Source: Hyphomicrobiales bacterium
Lineage (GTDB): Bacteria; Pseudomonadota; Alphaproteobacteria; Rhizobiales; Rhizobiaceae
Reading direction: 5' to 3'
Length of the DNA: 64,000 nt
Assembly: GCA_002400845.2 (NCBI GenBank)
Contig: NVRK02000015.1
Span: forward strand, 62,001-126,000
This document shows, in pieces, positions 46,439 through 55,953 of this stretch (within the stretch, counting starts at the first letter, position 1; the number at the start of each line of letters is the position of its first letter). The notes below the pieces were generated by a model. It made no database searches. It saw only the letters and a program-made list of their open reading frames with translations, and was not told where the DNA came from. The position numbers were made by a program, and so were the translations under genes.

Positions 46439-47524
46439 TTAAGACTTCAAATACTCCGCAGCATCATGCTTGCGCATCACATCGTCAAACCGCCGCGCGA
46501 AAGCTTCATCCGCTAGTTTTTTACGACGTTGAATATCTTTCGTTGAAACCATGTTCTTTTCATGCATTTCTAACAAATCACCAATATGACTTTGCGCCGC
46601 CGCGCCAATGCCAGCCATGGTTTCTTCAGCCGCAGTATCAACCTTATTGCCAAGCGTATTAATTTTGTGAGCAACATCTTGTTGCGCCGCTGTTTTTAAA
46701 GAATCTTCCAACGCTTTATAAAGTACAACACGCTGTTCAGTATCAATGGTCAATTTATTAATCAGCGTTTGTTGTGCCGCAATTTGATTGTTCAGTGAAT
46801 CAACAAAAGTTTGGAACATAGAAGTGTAGCGCTCTAGCGTTTGGCTTTCTGCCAATAACTCTTGTTCTTTGGCTTGCATTTTATTGTACTCTGTAGCCAA
46901 AGTAGAACGTTGTTTTTCAAGCGAAGTACGTTTACGTTGTTGAGTAGCCGCGCTTATTTGGTTTTCTAAATCCATCAACATTGGGTTTAGTTCTTCAATA
47001 CGAGCTTGCGTTGTTTCCAATTCTGTCATCGCGTTTTCACGGCGATTTAAAACAGTTTTCAAACTATTTTCAGATGCAGAATAACGCGCATCCAATGCGT
47101 CTTTTTGGTTATCTAATATTTGGATAATTTTATCAGACTTACTTAACAATTCTTGTAAGTTACCTGCCAGCGACATATTGCGAACACGGTCAGAACGCAT
47201 GCGCTGCATTTTTTGTTTTGAGAAGATGCCAACAAATTTTTCCCAAGCCGAATAGCTTTTCATGCTTTCAAATTCAGCCCCAAAAACATTAGTTACATCT
47301 TCAAGACCAATGATAAGGTCAGCTATATTGCCCTCCATCACTTTTTGCTGGCGCAATACATCTTCAATACGAGAGTTTTCAATGTCAAAATCGGCTTCGC
47401 CAATTGTGCCTGATGTTGCAAGTTTATCTAACACAACACCGCTTTGTTCTATCTTGTCTCGCATCTCATTAATCGATGTTTGCGTTTTTTCTATCTCAGT
47501 ATCAAATCTCTGCAAATCAGACAT
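46439..47524 (-). CDS. Coiled-coil protein, TelA-like in layout
   Basis: 361 residues from the ATG at 47524 (MSDLQRFDTEIEKTQTSINEMRDKIE), with GGGAG upstream. Heptad-rich coiled coil covers most of it (for example NRRENAMTELETTQARIEEL and RSTLATEYNKMQAKEQELLA). The C-terminal part (TEQRVVLYKALEDSLKTAAQ) recalls TelA/KlaA toxic-anion-resistance proteins, but similarity is by composition and I would not assign it. First gene of the cassette. The gap 47525-47729 to tdk contains no gene. Confidence 0.7.
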   Translation of the reverse strand: MSDLQRFDTEIEKTQTSINEMRDKIEQSGVVLDKLATSGTIGEADFDIENSRIEDVLRQQKVMEGNIADLIIGLEDVTNVFGAEFESMKSYSAWEKFVGIFSKQKMQRMRSDRVRNMSLAGNLQELLSKSDKIIQILDNQKDALDARYSASENSLKTVLNRRENAMTELETTQARIEELNPMLMDLENQISAATQQRKRTSLEKQRSTLATEYNKMQAKEQELLAESQTLERYTSMFQTFVDSLNNQIAAQQTLINKLTIDTEQRVVLYKALEDSLKTAAQQDVAHKINTLGNKVDTAAEETMAGIGAAAQSHIGDLLEMHEKNMVSTKDIQRRKKLADEAFARRFDDVMRKHDAAEYLKS

Positions 47525-47729
47525 AAATATCGTCTCCCTATCGCGCACAAAATACGTGCAACACTTTCATTTCTCAGCTCTTGCTGTTTTTAGTACTTTG
47601 TGGATCTACCCTACCGTTAATATAGGTGTTAATACACGCATTTAAAAGAGTTAGTTACACAAGAATTTTAATTTTTAAAAGTGCAATACATAGTACCTGG
47701 TCATAACAACTTGGCATTACAGACAACAC

Positions 47730-48308
47730 TTATTCTAGTTGTTTCAAGCGCCAATGTTTACGACAAAGCGATACATATTTTTCTTCGCCGCCAATCACCA
47801 CTTGCTCACCCTCGTCCAACACATTGCCATCGCCATCTAAGCGTACAACCATATTTGCTTTTGAACCGCACCAGCAAATTGTTCTTATTTCACGAAGCGT
47901 ATCCGCAATCGCTAGCAATGCTTTACTACCTTCAAACAATTTACCCTGAAAATCTGTTCTAAGACCAAAACACATCACAGGAATTTTGTGTTCATCACCA
48001 AGCTTAGCCAATTGCCAAACTTGTGTCTCTGATAAAAATTGTGCCTCATCTATAAACACACAAGCAACTTCTTTTTCTTTGTGTGCGGCAATAATTTCAT
48101 CATACAAATCAGAATTTTTGTTAAAAGTATCGGCTTCTTGACCAATGCCTATACGAGAATGAATTTCACCCTTTTTAACACGGTCGTCAAATGACGAAGT
48201 GTAGAGCAAAGTACGCATGCCACGTTCACGGTAATTGTATGACGCCTGAAGCAAAATTGTACTTTTGCCAGCGTTCATTGTTGAATATGAAAAATATAAT
48301 TTAGCCAT
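47730..48308 (-). CDS. tdk: Thymidine kinase (type II)
   Basis: 192 residues. P-loop STMNAGKST (about 10-18), VACVFIDEAQFLSETQVWQL (DEAQ), and a C-terminal zinc ribbon with CWCG and VSLCRKHW. It phosphorylates thymidine in the salvage pathway. The start is the ATG at 48308 (MAKLYFSYST); the upstream ATG at 48323 is in frame but neither has a Shine-Dalgarno. The start region ACCCATGG can pair with a loop of the structured element at 48388-48474. Confidence 0.95.
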   Translation of the reverse strand: MAKLYFSYSTMNAGKSTILLQASYNYRERGMRTLLYTSSFDDRVKKGEIHSRIGIGQEADTFNKNSDLYDEIIAAHKEKEVACVFIDEAQFLSETQVWQLAKLGDEHKIPVMCFGLRTDFQGKLFEGSKALLAIADTLREIRTICWCGSKANMVVRLDGDGNVLDEGEQVVIGGEEKYVSLCRKHWRLKQLE

Positions 48309-48387
48309 GGGTTTACGTATCATTCAATACAGATACATCAAACGATGTATGTCACTCTCCACAACAAACACACAATAAATAGATTTG

Positions 48388-48474
48388 CTCTGGGGTCACG
48401 AACCCACTTACATGACCCCAGAGCGCCGCTAATAAGCGGCAACGCTAACCTTTCCCTACCTACAGGCCAGCGTT
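48388..48474 (-). ncRNA. Candidate structured RNA or 5' leader element, three stacked hairpins before tdk
   Basis: Read on the minus strand: AACGCTGGCC (48465-48474) pairs with GGTTAGCGTT (48441-48450), 10 bp with two G-T pairs that favour this strand; GCCGCT (48435-48440 side) pairs with AGCGGC over a 4-base loop; and CTCTGGGGTCA pairs with TGACCCCAGAG, 11 bp. The hairpins abut with only one unpaired base. No T-run follows, and tdk starts 80 bp on. The third loop carries TGGGTT, complementary to AACCCA at the tdk start codon. I recognise no Rfam class. Confidence 0.55.
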
Positions 48475-48793
48475 CAAACACCAACCATAATTGCAGACAA
48501 GCAAAAATACAGTTGGACTAAATTTGCAATTGAGGAAATGTAGTTTAACGGGCTACATACCCGACGCAATTCAAGCGCAAATATGCGTCAAACCCGTTTG
48601 TAGAATCTTAATTGCTCTACACTGTTCCCCAACAGTTATTGTGAGGCTGTATAAAGGAAAAAGGTAAATACCAACTTTAGAAATAGAAATTTTTGTGTTT
48701 TTAAAGAAAAACCAAATTAGTACTTAACAAAAGATAAATTGTTAAACCAATCTGGTTTCTCGTATGATAAGAATGAACAAACAATAAATATGA
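48475..48793. other. Intergenic region between rlmE and tdk
   Basis: No gene seen. A nested inverted repeat is present: AACGGG (about 48547) and GACGCA (about 48563) pair with TGCGTC (about 48583) and CCCGTT (about 48592). AAACCA/TGGTTT near 48743-48757 is a small stem near the rlmE end. The block may continue the structured RNA proposed at 48388-48474 or hold the tdk promoter. Confidence 0.45.
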
Positions 48794-49546
48794 TTATCGC
48801 GAATTTGCGTCACGGCCCTTAAAGCCTTTAGCAAGTAGATATAACTCAACGGAATCAGAGCGAGACGCTGGCGGTTTTACATGCTTAATCACATTAAAAT
48901 TCTTCTTTAAATCGAGCAAAATATTAGACTCTGTTCCACCTTGGAATGTCTTTGACAAAAAGGCGCCCCCAGGCTTTAACACTTTAAGCGCAAAATCAAG
49001 CGCCACTTCAACCAAATGCATTGTGCGCAAATGGTCAGTCTTGCGGTGCCCCGTTGTTGGCGCGGCCATATCAGATAACACCAAATCAGGCGCATGGCCG
49101 CCCAAGGCTTCCATAATCGCATCGGGCGCATCATCATCCAAAAAGTTTTTTTGTAAAATGGTAGCACCAGGTACATTAATCATTTCAAGATAATCGATAC
49201 CAACCACGTGAACATCATCTGGTGTAGATTGCGTGCGCTGAGCACTAACCTGACACCATCCACCAGGCGCGGCGCCAAGATCGACCACCCGCATACCAGG
49301 TTCTAGCAATTTATATTGGTCATCCATTTCGATCAGTTTAAACGCGGCACGTGAGGCCCAACCTTCGGCTCTTGCACGCTGAACATAAGGATCATTTAAT
49401 TGGCGTTGCAGCCAAAGTGTAGACGACAATTTACGACCACGCGCGGTTTTAACCTTGGTGTATAAAGAACGACTTTTTACGCTTTTTCGACCAGACTTAC
49501 CTGTATTGTGCTTTGGCGTAGAGCCTGTTGGATCATTGCTACTCAT
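48794..49546 (-). CDS. rlmE: 23S rRNA (uridine-2552 2'-O)-methyltransferase
   Basis: 250 residues from the ATG at 49546 ([14 protein letters not shown]); AGAGGA lies before it. The RrmJ/FtsJ domain has [19 protein letters not shown] (catalytic Lys), [14 protein letters not shown] (SAM motif I), [12 protein letters not shown] (Asp), FLSKTFQGG (Lys) and [12 protein letters not shown] (Glu), the complete K-D-K-E set. The first 45 residues are a basic, Ser-rich extension found in alphaproteobacterial members. It overlaps the end of ppx by 8 bp, so the two are translationally linked. Confidence 0.96.
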   Translation of the reverse strand: MSSNDPTGSTPKHNTGKSGRKSVKSRSLYTKVKTARGRKLSSTLWLQRQLNDPYVQRARAEGWASRAAFKLIEMDDQYKLLEPGMRVVDLGAAPGGWCQVSAQRTQSTPDDVHVVGIDYLEMINVPGATILQKNFLDDDAPDAIMEALGGHAPDLVLSDMAAPTTGHRKTDHLRTMHLVEVALDFALKVLKPGGAFLSKTFQGGTESNILLDLKKNFNVIKHVKPPASRSDSVELYLLAKGFKGRDANSR

Positions 49547-51278
49547 TTGGTCCTCTTTGCTCTCTATTCTGAGAGGCGTTTTTATTTTGTCTATTGGCAT
49601 TGCCACGATTAGCATTATCCCGGTTGCGGGGCCATCTACCTTTTTTAGGTTTTACCCAAGCACCATCACGGTCCATAAGCTGCGTTAAAATTCCTTCACG
49701 CAAGCCCCTGTCGGCAACTCTTAATCTTCTCGCAGGCCAAGTTATTCGAATAGCTTCTAATATCGCACACCCTGCCATTACAAGGTCTGCGCGCTCTCTA
49801 CCAATACAAGGACTGGCAGCCCTTTGTTGATAGTTCATACCAAGCAAACTTTCCAGTACAACATCAATTTCTTTGTCAGTCATCCAAAGCCCATCAACCA
49901 AGCGACGATCATAACGTGTTAATTTCAAATGGATACCAGCAAGCGTTGTTACAGTGCCAGATGTACCAAGTAAATGAACACGGCCATTTTTCCAAATTCT
50001 AGCCAGCTCGTTACGGCCAGGAAATTCTTCAAGCATTTGGCGTACTTCCGTAACCATCGCCTTAAAAACTTCGCGCGTTACTGTTTTGCCGCCATAGCGT
50101 TCTGCAAGTGTAACAACACCAACAGGCAAAGAAGTCCACGCAACAATTTGATCTGAAATGCGCTTGCGACCCGAACGACTGCCTTGTCTGCGATTGACCA
50201 ATATTAGTTCGGATGAACCGCCACCAATATCGAACAACACACCTGCATCGGCTTTTTTATCGATGAGAGCACCACACCCTTCAGCCGCTAATCTGGCTTC
50301 AGTTTCTCGATTTATGACCTCAAGTTTTAAGCCAGTCTCTAGTCTTACTCGTTTTAAAAACTCGTCGCCATTTGTCGCCTGTCTACATGCCTCTGTCGCA
50401 ATCAGTCGTTTAAGGCGAACATCGTGATTACCCAATTTCATGGCGCAAATTTTCAAAGCATCAACAGCGCGATCCATTGCCTCGTCACTAAGCTTACCCG
50501 AATGCGCTAACCCTTCACCAAGACGAACGATTTTAGAAAAGCCATCAATAACTCTAAAGCGACCTTTTTCTTGCGGTATCGCAATTAATAAGCGGCAATT
50601 ATTCGTACCCAAATCAAGCGCAGCATAAAGTCGCTGTGCGTTATGCTTTTTAAAATGTCCCTTACGTCTCCCATTAGGGTTTGGTTGGTTATTATGTTGC
50701 TTCGCAGTATGTGGTTTTACAAAGTTAGCATTAGAAATAACTTCCTGCTCATTTACAAAACTTGCGGCAGGGGTTGGCTGTACAGGTGCACGCATATTGC
50801 GCATTTTATTTTCAGTACCGGCTTGATGCGTTTTGTTTTTGCCGCGGGCATTGCCATTGCCTATATTGGTACCCTTATGGCCACCCTGAAAGTCACCCTT
50901 AACATTACCCGATACACTGCCTGAATTTTTCCAAGTTTTATTGGCATCACCAGCTTCAGCAATTTGGCCACCACCTGAATTTTGGTGATTAGAGCGCTCT
51001 CCATTTGAACCAAATGAAGACCGCCTATTTTTTGAAGGCTTACCGCTTAGGCTTCTCGAAGATTGCATCTTCGAAAAGTGACCGTTGTTTTTATTCTTCT
51101 CGCCCAAATACTGACGAGATTTCTCACCAACATTATCAGCGGATTTCTGCTGATTTGTTGCAACACTTTGGTCGTCATAACGAGAATTATCCGCGTCTTT
51201 ATCAGCGCTAACATTCCCATTTTCCTTAGCGCTATAACCCTTCCTTCTCCGTTTTTCACGAGATGGAAGCTTAGACAC
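49539..51278 (-). CDS. Ppx/GppA phosphatase family protein
   Basis: 579 residues. The C-terminal 360 form the ASKHA-fold Ppx/GppA domain: [28 protein letters not shown], and [17 protein letters not shown]. These hydrolyse polyphosphate or pppGpp. The first 200 residues are low-complexity, rich in Asn, Gly, Lys, Gln and Ser with many short repeats; they are probably disordered and may bind RNA or polyanions. A shorter start inside this tail is possible but the codon use looks native throughout. Overlaps rlmE. Confidence 0.93.
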   Translation of the reverse strand: MSKLPSREKRRRKGYSAKENGNVSADKDADNSRYDDQSVATNQQKSADNVGEKSRQYLGEKNKNNGHFSKMQSSRSLSGKPSKNRRSSFGSNGERSNHQNSGGGQIAEAGDANKTWKNSGSVSGNVKGDFQGGHKGTNIGNGNARGKNKTHQAGTENKMRNMRAPVQPTPAASFVNEQEVISNANFVKPHTAKQHNNQPNPNGRRKGHFKKHNAQRLYAALDLGTNNCRLLIAIPQEKGRFRVIDGFSKIVRLGEGLAHSGKLSDEAMDRAVDALKICAMKLGNHDVRLKRLIATEACRQATNGDEFLKRVRLETGLKLEVINRETEARLAAEGCGALIDKKADAGVLFDIGGGSSELILVNRRQGSRSGRKRISDQIVAWTSLPVGVVTLAERYGGKTVTREVFKAMVTEVRQMLEEFPGRNELARIWKNGRVHLLGTSGTVTTLAGIHLKLTRYDRRLVDGLWMTDKEIDVVLESLLGMNYQQRAASPCIGRERADLVMAGCAILEAIRITWPARRLRVADRGLREGILTQLMDRDGAWVKPKKGRWPRNRDNANRGNANRQNKNASQNREQRGPNE

Positions 51279-51411
51279 GCTTTTTCCTTCAAGCCAGCCT
51301 ATACAATAATTATAGCCAGCTAAATATTTTCAGTTGCCACAAAGGTAACACTGCAAGCGCATTAAACAAAGCCCAAAGATTGTTTTTAGTAATATACAGG
51401 TACTTTCTTGT

Positions 51412-52269
51412 TTAACGCTGCAAATGCCTAGTCAGACGTCTCTCAACAAAATTCACCACATTGCGTACTATCTCCACGATTGAGAGATACAAAAGCGCGG
51501 CATAAATATAAGTCTGAAAATCAAAAGTTCTAGAAAATGCCCTTCTAGTTTCGCCCATAAGGTCAAACACAGTTACCAATGCAACAATAGCAGAGGCCTT
51601 AAGCATCAATATAATCTCATTTCCATAAGGACGAAGCGCCACGATTGCGGCTTGTGGAATGACAATATGGCGATACGTTTGCCATTTGGATAGCCCTAAA
51701 GACTTTGCCCCTTCCCACTGGTCTTTCGTCACACTTTCAATTGCCCCGCGCAATATTTCGGCTTGATAAGCGGCAGTATTTAGCGTGAATGCAAACAACG
51801 CACAATTCCACGCATCACGGAAAAAACCCCAAAGACCAACGCTTTCTAGTTCTTCTCTAAATGAACCGAGCCCGTAATAAATTAAAAACAATTGCGTAAT
51901 CAGCGGTGTGCCACGAAAGAAATAGACGTATCCATAGCCAATTCCGCCTAAGAGTTTGTTTTTTGACATGCGCAAAAAAGCAATCAAAATCGACAATACA
52001 GCGCCCAAAACAAGCGACCATCCAACCAACACCAATGTTGTTTTAAGCCCCTTCAAATATTTGGGAGTATATTTAGCCATTAGATCGCTATCCCAAACAG
52101 ACACCAACCACCAAATTAAAAATACGGCCGCACAAAGCCAGATAGCTAAGATAGCATTTCCTGCAATGCGCTCACCATTCCATAATTTGGGAGCGGCAAT
52201 TGGCGCGCTTCTTGATGGCAATGATGAATTGCCAGAAAAAGGTATTTTGGATGTTTGATGACCATTCAT
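51412..52269 (-). CDS. Polar amino-acid ABC transporter permease, HisM-type
   Basis: 285 residues with five or so membrane helices and the EAA loop (AAYQAEILRGAIESVTKDQWEGAKSLGLSKWQTYRHIVIPQA). It has a 30-residue N-terminal polar tail. It overlaps the start of the partner permease by 4 bp (ATGA). With that partner and the binding protein it forms an importer for basic or polar amino acids. No ATPase gene is adjacent. Confidence 0.93.
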   Translation of the reverse strand: MNGHQTSKIPFSGNSSLPSRSAPIAAPKLWNGERIAGNAILAIWLCAAVFLIWWLVSVWDSDLMAKYTPKYLKGLKTTLVLVGWSLVLGAVLSILIAFLRMSKNKLLGGIGYGYVYFFRGTPLITQLFLIYYGLGSFREELESVGLWGFFRDAWNCALFAFTLNTAAYQAEILRGAIESVTKDQWEGAKSLGLSKWQTYRHIVIPQAAIVALRPYGNEIILMLKASAIVALVTVFDLMGETRRAFSRTFDFQTYIYAALLYLSIVEIVRNVVNFVERRLTRHLQR

Positions 52270-52988
52270 TTTTCTACCTCCCCATAAGCTTCAGAGCGTT
52301 TTGTTGCAGCCTCAATGCGCGAAAAGACGATTGAAGAAAGTAACGCAAGCACCAAAAATAAAAGGCAAGCAATGCCATAAAACATAAAGGCTTCTTTTGT
52401 TACGCCAGCTGCAATTCTTGTTTGGCGCATAATATCTGCCAACCCAATTGCAGAGATAAGAGCCGTATCTTTTAGTAAAATCATCCAAAGATTACCAAGA
52501 CCCGGTAAAGAGATTTTAATCAATTGAGGAAAAATAATTTTGTACATGGTTCGGCTACGCGAAAGGCCCAACGCATGTGCCCCTTCATATTGCCCTTTTG
52601 GAATTGCCTTAAAAGCAGAAGTAAAAACCTCACTTGCATAAGATGAAAAAACCAATGCCAGTGCAATCATGCCAGCAACAAATGAATTTATTTCAAAGCC
52701 AGTTTTAAAACCAAGCATTAGCGCAGTATTTCGAACTGCTATTTGCAAACCAAAATAGACAATAAAAATGGTTAGTAATTCTGGCAGGCCTCTAAATATT
52801 GTTGTGTAAATATCGGCGGAAACTCGCAATGTTTTTTCTGAACTTTGTTTAGCCAAAGCAACGAGCAGCCCAACAAACAAACCAATGGGAAGCGTAAGCA
52901 AAGACAAAGCCACAGTAACCAAAACACCCGAGGCAATTTCATCACCCCATCCAGCATCTCCAAATGATAAAAGCTCAAAAGCTTCCAT
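52266..52988 (-). CDS. Polar amino-acid ABC transporter permease, HisQ-type
   Basis: 240 residues, five helices. The EAA loop reads YASEVFTSAFKAIPKGQYEGAHALGLSRSRTMYKIIFPQL, typical of the His/Glu/Gln/Arg/opine permease family (TIGR01726). It is translated just before the HisM-type gene. A strong terminator separates it from the binding-protein gene upstream, which usually serves to make far more binding protein than permease. Confidence 0.93.
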   Translation of the reverse strand: MEAFELLSFGDAGWGDEIASGVLVTVALSLLTLPIGLFVGLLVALAKQSSEKTLRVSADIYTTIFRGLPELLTIFIVYFGLQIAVRNTALMLGFKTGFEINSFVAGMIALALVFSSYASEVFTSAFKAIPKGQYEGAHALGLSRSRTMYKIIFPQLIKISLPGLGNLWMILLKDTALISAIGLADIMRQTRIAAGVTKEAFMFYGIACLLFLVLALLSSIVFSRIEAATKRSEAYGEVEK

Positions 52989-53050
52989 TGGTACTTGCCC
53001 TATTCTAAACTATGGTAGCACTCAATATACTACTCTTATTTAATACTAAA

Positions 53051-53083
53051 ACGGCAGAACCTAAAACAAAATAGGCCCTGCCG
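53051..53083 (-). terminator. Hairpin between binding-protein and permease genes
   Basis: On the minus strand CGGCAG pairs with CTGCCG, with an inner CCTA/TAGG, and TTTTAG follows. It lies about 30 bp past the binding-protein stop and before the first permease. Partial termination here would set the ratio of binding protein to permease. Confidence 0.75.
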
Positions 53084-53113
53084 AATTATTTGACTCATGA
53101 AAACAATTTCAAA

Positions 53114-53884
53114 TTAGTAGACATCAAAAGTGAAGTACTTATCGTTGATTGCTTTATATTTTCCGTTTGCACGAATGGCTTTAATCGCCGCGCTTAGTTT
53201 ATCGCGCAATTCTTCTTCGCCTTTACGAACTGCAATGCCCACACCTGGTCCATTGATTACCAGATCAGGCGTTAAAGTACCAAGAATTTTACAGCATGCT
53301 CCAGCATCAGTTTTCAGCCAGTCACTCAAGACAACCACGTCATCAATAACAGCGTCCACACGACCATTTGTGATATCAAGTTTATACTCGTCTGGCGTTG
53401 GGTAAAGCTTAGTTTCAGCTGATGAAAGCTTTTCTTCTGCATAAGTAGAATGCGTTGTTGAAGACTGCGCGCCTATAATTTTACCTTTAAGGCCAGCGTC
53501 GCTTGCTTCTGTAATTTTAGAATCTTTAGGAACCGCAATCGCAGGCGGTGTATTGTAATATTTCTCAGAGAAATCTACCGTCTTCAAACGCTCATCAGTA
53601 ATAGACATTGAAGCGATGATCGCATCAAATTTACCAGCAAGCAAAGCTGGAATAATGCCGTCCCAATCTTGCGTCACAAATTCACATTCAGCTTTCATTT
53701 CTTCGCAAAGCGCTTTTGCGATATCAATATCAAAGCCAACCAATTTTCCGTCTGCTTCAAGATTATTAAAAGGAGGGTAAGCGCCCTCTGTACCAATTTT
53801 AAGCTTCATGCCATCAGCCTGAGCTGCACCTAAAGTTAGAACGAGACCAGTCGCCGCAACCATAATTGTTTTCAATAAACGCAT
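53114..53884 (-). CDS. Amino-acid ABC transporter substrate-binding protein (Lys/Arg/Orn type)
   Basis: 256 residues. The signal peptide is about 1-23 (TGLVLTLGAAQA). The mature protein has LKIGTEGAYPPFNNLEADGKLVGFDIDIAKALCEEM, WDGIIPALLAGKFDAIIASMSIT, and a Cys pair (GACCKILG), as in periplasmic LAO/HisJ-type proteins. AAGGAAAT lies before the ATG. It is the first gene of the importer cluster. Confidence 0.95.
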   Translation of the reverse strand: MRLLKTIMVAATGLVLTLGAAQADGMKLKIGTEGAYPPFNNLEADGKLVGFDIDIAKALCEEMKAECEFVTQDWDGIIPALLAGKFDAIIASMSITDERLKTVDFSEKYYNTPPAIAVPKDSKITEASDAGLKGKIIGAQSSTTHSTYAEEKLSSAETKLYPTPDEYKLDITNGRVDAVIDDVVVLSDWLKTDAGACCKILGTLTPDLVINGPGVGIAVRKGEEELRDKLSAAIKAIRANGKYKAINDKYFTFDVY

Positions 53885-54071
53885 TTTATTTCCTTCTAAA
53901 CGTTTCTCTATCAGTTGCCGCTTGAGTTATTATCAAAAGCCCCTAATTGAATTTTGGATATATTCAAAAACAAACTGTATTCCAATGGTAAATTACGTTA
54001 ACGTCAAGCCATAAAATACACTTCCGCTGATACTTTTAATAATAATTTACATTTTTCAGGAGAACGCCCAC

Positions 54072-54842
54072 ATGTCTGAGCAAATGAACACGCAATTTGC
54101 AACCTACCCAAGCTTAAAGGATAAGGCCGTAATCATAACAGGCGGCGCATCTGGTATTGGTGCAGAAATTGTTAGAGCCTATGCGATGCAAGGAAGCAAA
54201 GTTGGTTTTGTAGACTTAGATGAAACAAACAGCAAAATTTTAAAAGACGAATTAGGCGATAATGTTCATTATCAAATTTGCGACTTAAGAGATATTGATG
54301 CTACTAAGAAAGCCTTAGATAATCTCAAATCCAAAATTGGCACACCGACAGTTTTAGTAAACAATGCGGCGCATGATGACCGCCATGATTGGAAAGATGT
54401 AACGCCCGAATATTTTGATGATCGCATTGCAACCAATTTGCGCCATCACTTTTTCACCATTCAAGCCCTAGCCCCCGGCATGATTAAGGCTGGCGGTGGG
54501 TCGGTTATCAATGTGGGATCAAATTCTTGGTGGGAGGCCGTTGGCAATTTCCCAGTATATGCAACGGCAAAAGCTGCCATTCATGGCTTAACAAGAACCA
54601 TGGCGCGTGACTTAGGCAATGACCGTATTCGCGTTAATTGTGTTGTTCCGGGCTGGATTATGACACAGCGCCAAAAAGATCTTTGGGTCACGCCTCAGTC
54701 AGTTGAAAAGCATCGCGACAGACAATGTTTGCCAGATTTAATTGATCCAGTTTACGTGGCGCGTATGACCCTATTCTTAGGATCAGATGATGCAAAAATG
54801 TGTTCCGCAAGCAACTTTATGGTGGATGCTGGTTCTATCTAA
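54072..54842 (+). CDS. SDR-family sugar 1-dehydrogenase-like oxidoreductase
   Basis: 256 residues. Rossmann motif GGASGIGAE, NNAA, the catalytic Ser region NVGSNSWWEA and YATAK (YxxxK). The block LVNNAAHDDRHDWKDVTPEYFDDRI resembles Caulobacter xylose 1-dehydrogenase (NDDRH), and the end LFLGSDDAKMCSASNFMVDAG also fits. So aldose oxidation with NAD+ is likely, though the sugar is unknown. TCAGGAGAA precedes the ATG. It faces the amino-acid importer and is convergent with folD. Confidence 0.87.
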   Translation: MSEQMNTQFATYPSLKDKAVIITGGASGIGAEIVRAYAMQGSKVGFVDLDETNSKILKDELGDNVHYQICDLRDIDATKKALDNLKSKIGTPTVLVNNAAHDDRHDWKDVTPEYFDDRIATNLRHHFFTIQALAPGMIKAGGGSVINVGSNSWWEAVGNFPVYATAKAAIHGLTRTMARDLGNDRIRVNCVVPGWIMTQRQKDLWVTPQSVEKHRDRQCLPDLIDPVYVARMTLFLGSDDAKMCSASNFMVDAGSI

Positions 54843-54873
54843 TCCCCCAAAATTGCAAAGTTTACGCCTAGAT

Positions 54874-55779
54874 TTAAACAGTAAGTCCTTTTGGCTCCAC
54901 CAAACCATTAACACGGTAACAAGCAGTAACCGTGTTAGCCAACAGGCAGGCAATTGTCATTGGGCCAACACCGCCTGGAACGGGTGTGATCGCACCAGCT
55001 TTTTGTGACACACTTGCAAAATCTACATCCCCCACAAGGCGCATTTTACCGTCACCTCTTTCAGGCGCTGGAATACGGTTGATACCAACATCAATTACAG
55101 TCGCGCCCTCTTTAATCCAATCAGCTTTTATCATTTCTGGACGACCAACAGCCGCCACAACAATATCTGCCGCCGCACAAAGCGCTTCAATATTTTTTGT
55201 TCTACTATGCGCAATTGTAACAGTGCAGCTATCATTTAACAGCAAGTTTGCAACAGGCTTACCAACAATATTTGATCTACCAACAACAACTGCATTTAAG
55301 CCAGACAACGAACCATGGTGGTCACGCAACATCATTAAGCAACCAAGTGGTGTACAGGGCACCATAGATTTTTGACCCGTGTTTAAAAGGCCCACATTAG
55401 AAATGTGAAAGCCATCTACGTCTTTATCTGGGGCAATAGCATTAATCACTAAATCTTCGTTTAGATGATCTGGAAGTGGTAATTGGCAAAGAATACCATG
55501 AACAGATGCATCATTGTTCAACTCATCAATCAGCTTTAAAAGATCTTCTTCGCTCGTATCACCACTTAATTTGTGCTCAAATGAGTTCATGCCAACTTCA
55601 ACGGTTTGCTTGCCTTTATTGCGAACATAAATTTCGCTTGCAGGATCTTTATCACCAACCAGAATCACCGCTAAACCAGGAGTAATTCCATGTTCTTCTT
55701 TTATCTTAGCAACATAAGTAGAAACTTTTTCACGTATAGAAGCTGCAAATACTTTACCGTCTATAATTTTAGCGCTCAC
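54874..55779 (-). CDS. folD: Methylenetetrahydrofolate dehydrogenase/cyclohydrolase
   Basis: 301 residues. Signatures are [24 protein letters not shown] (Tyr and Lys of the active site), [22 protein letters not shown] and the NADP-binding [18 protein letters not shown], ending [18 protein letters not shown]. The bifunctional enzyme interconverts methylene-THF and formyl-THF. Standalone gene. Confidence 0.97.
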   Translation of the reverse strand: MSAKIIDGKVFAASIREKVSTYVAKIKEEHGITPGLAVILVGDKDPASEIYVRNKGKQTVEVGMNSFEHKLSGDTSEEDLLKLIDELNNDASVHGILCQLPLPDHLNEDLVINAIAPDKDVDGFHISNVGLLNTGQKSMVPCTPLGCLMMLRDHHGSLSGLNAVVVGRSNIVGKPVANLLLNDSCTVTIAHSRTKNIEALCAAADIVVAAVGRPEMIKADWIKEGATVIDVGINRIPAPERGDGKMRLVGDVDFASVSQKAGAITPVPGGVGPMTIACLLANTVTACYRVNGLVEPKGLTV

Positions 55780-55953
55780 TGATTACTCTCCACTAGATAC
55801 TAATCATTCTTTTATGCGTTTGCTCATATAACGAATTAAGAAAGATCAAAAGCTTAAAATGATAATTTTCTTGATCGCAATGAATCAAATCTGCAAATTT
55901 AGCGCTATGTAGATACCCATCAACTAAAACGACTTGAACAAACGCAACATAAA

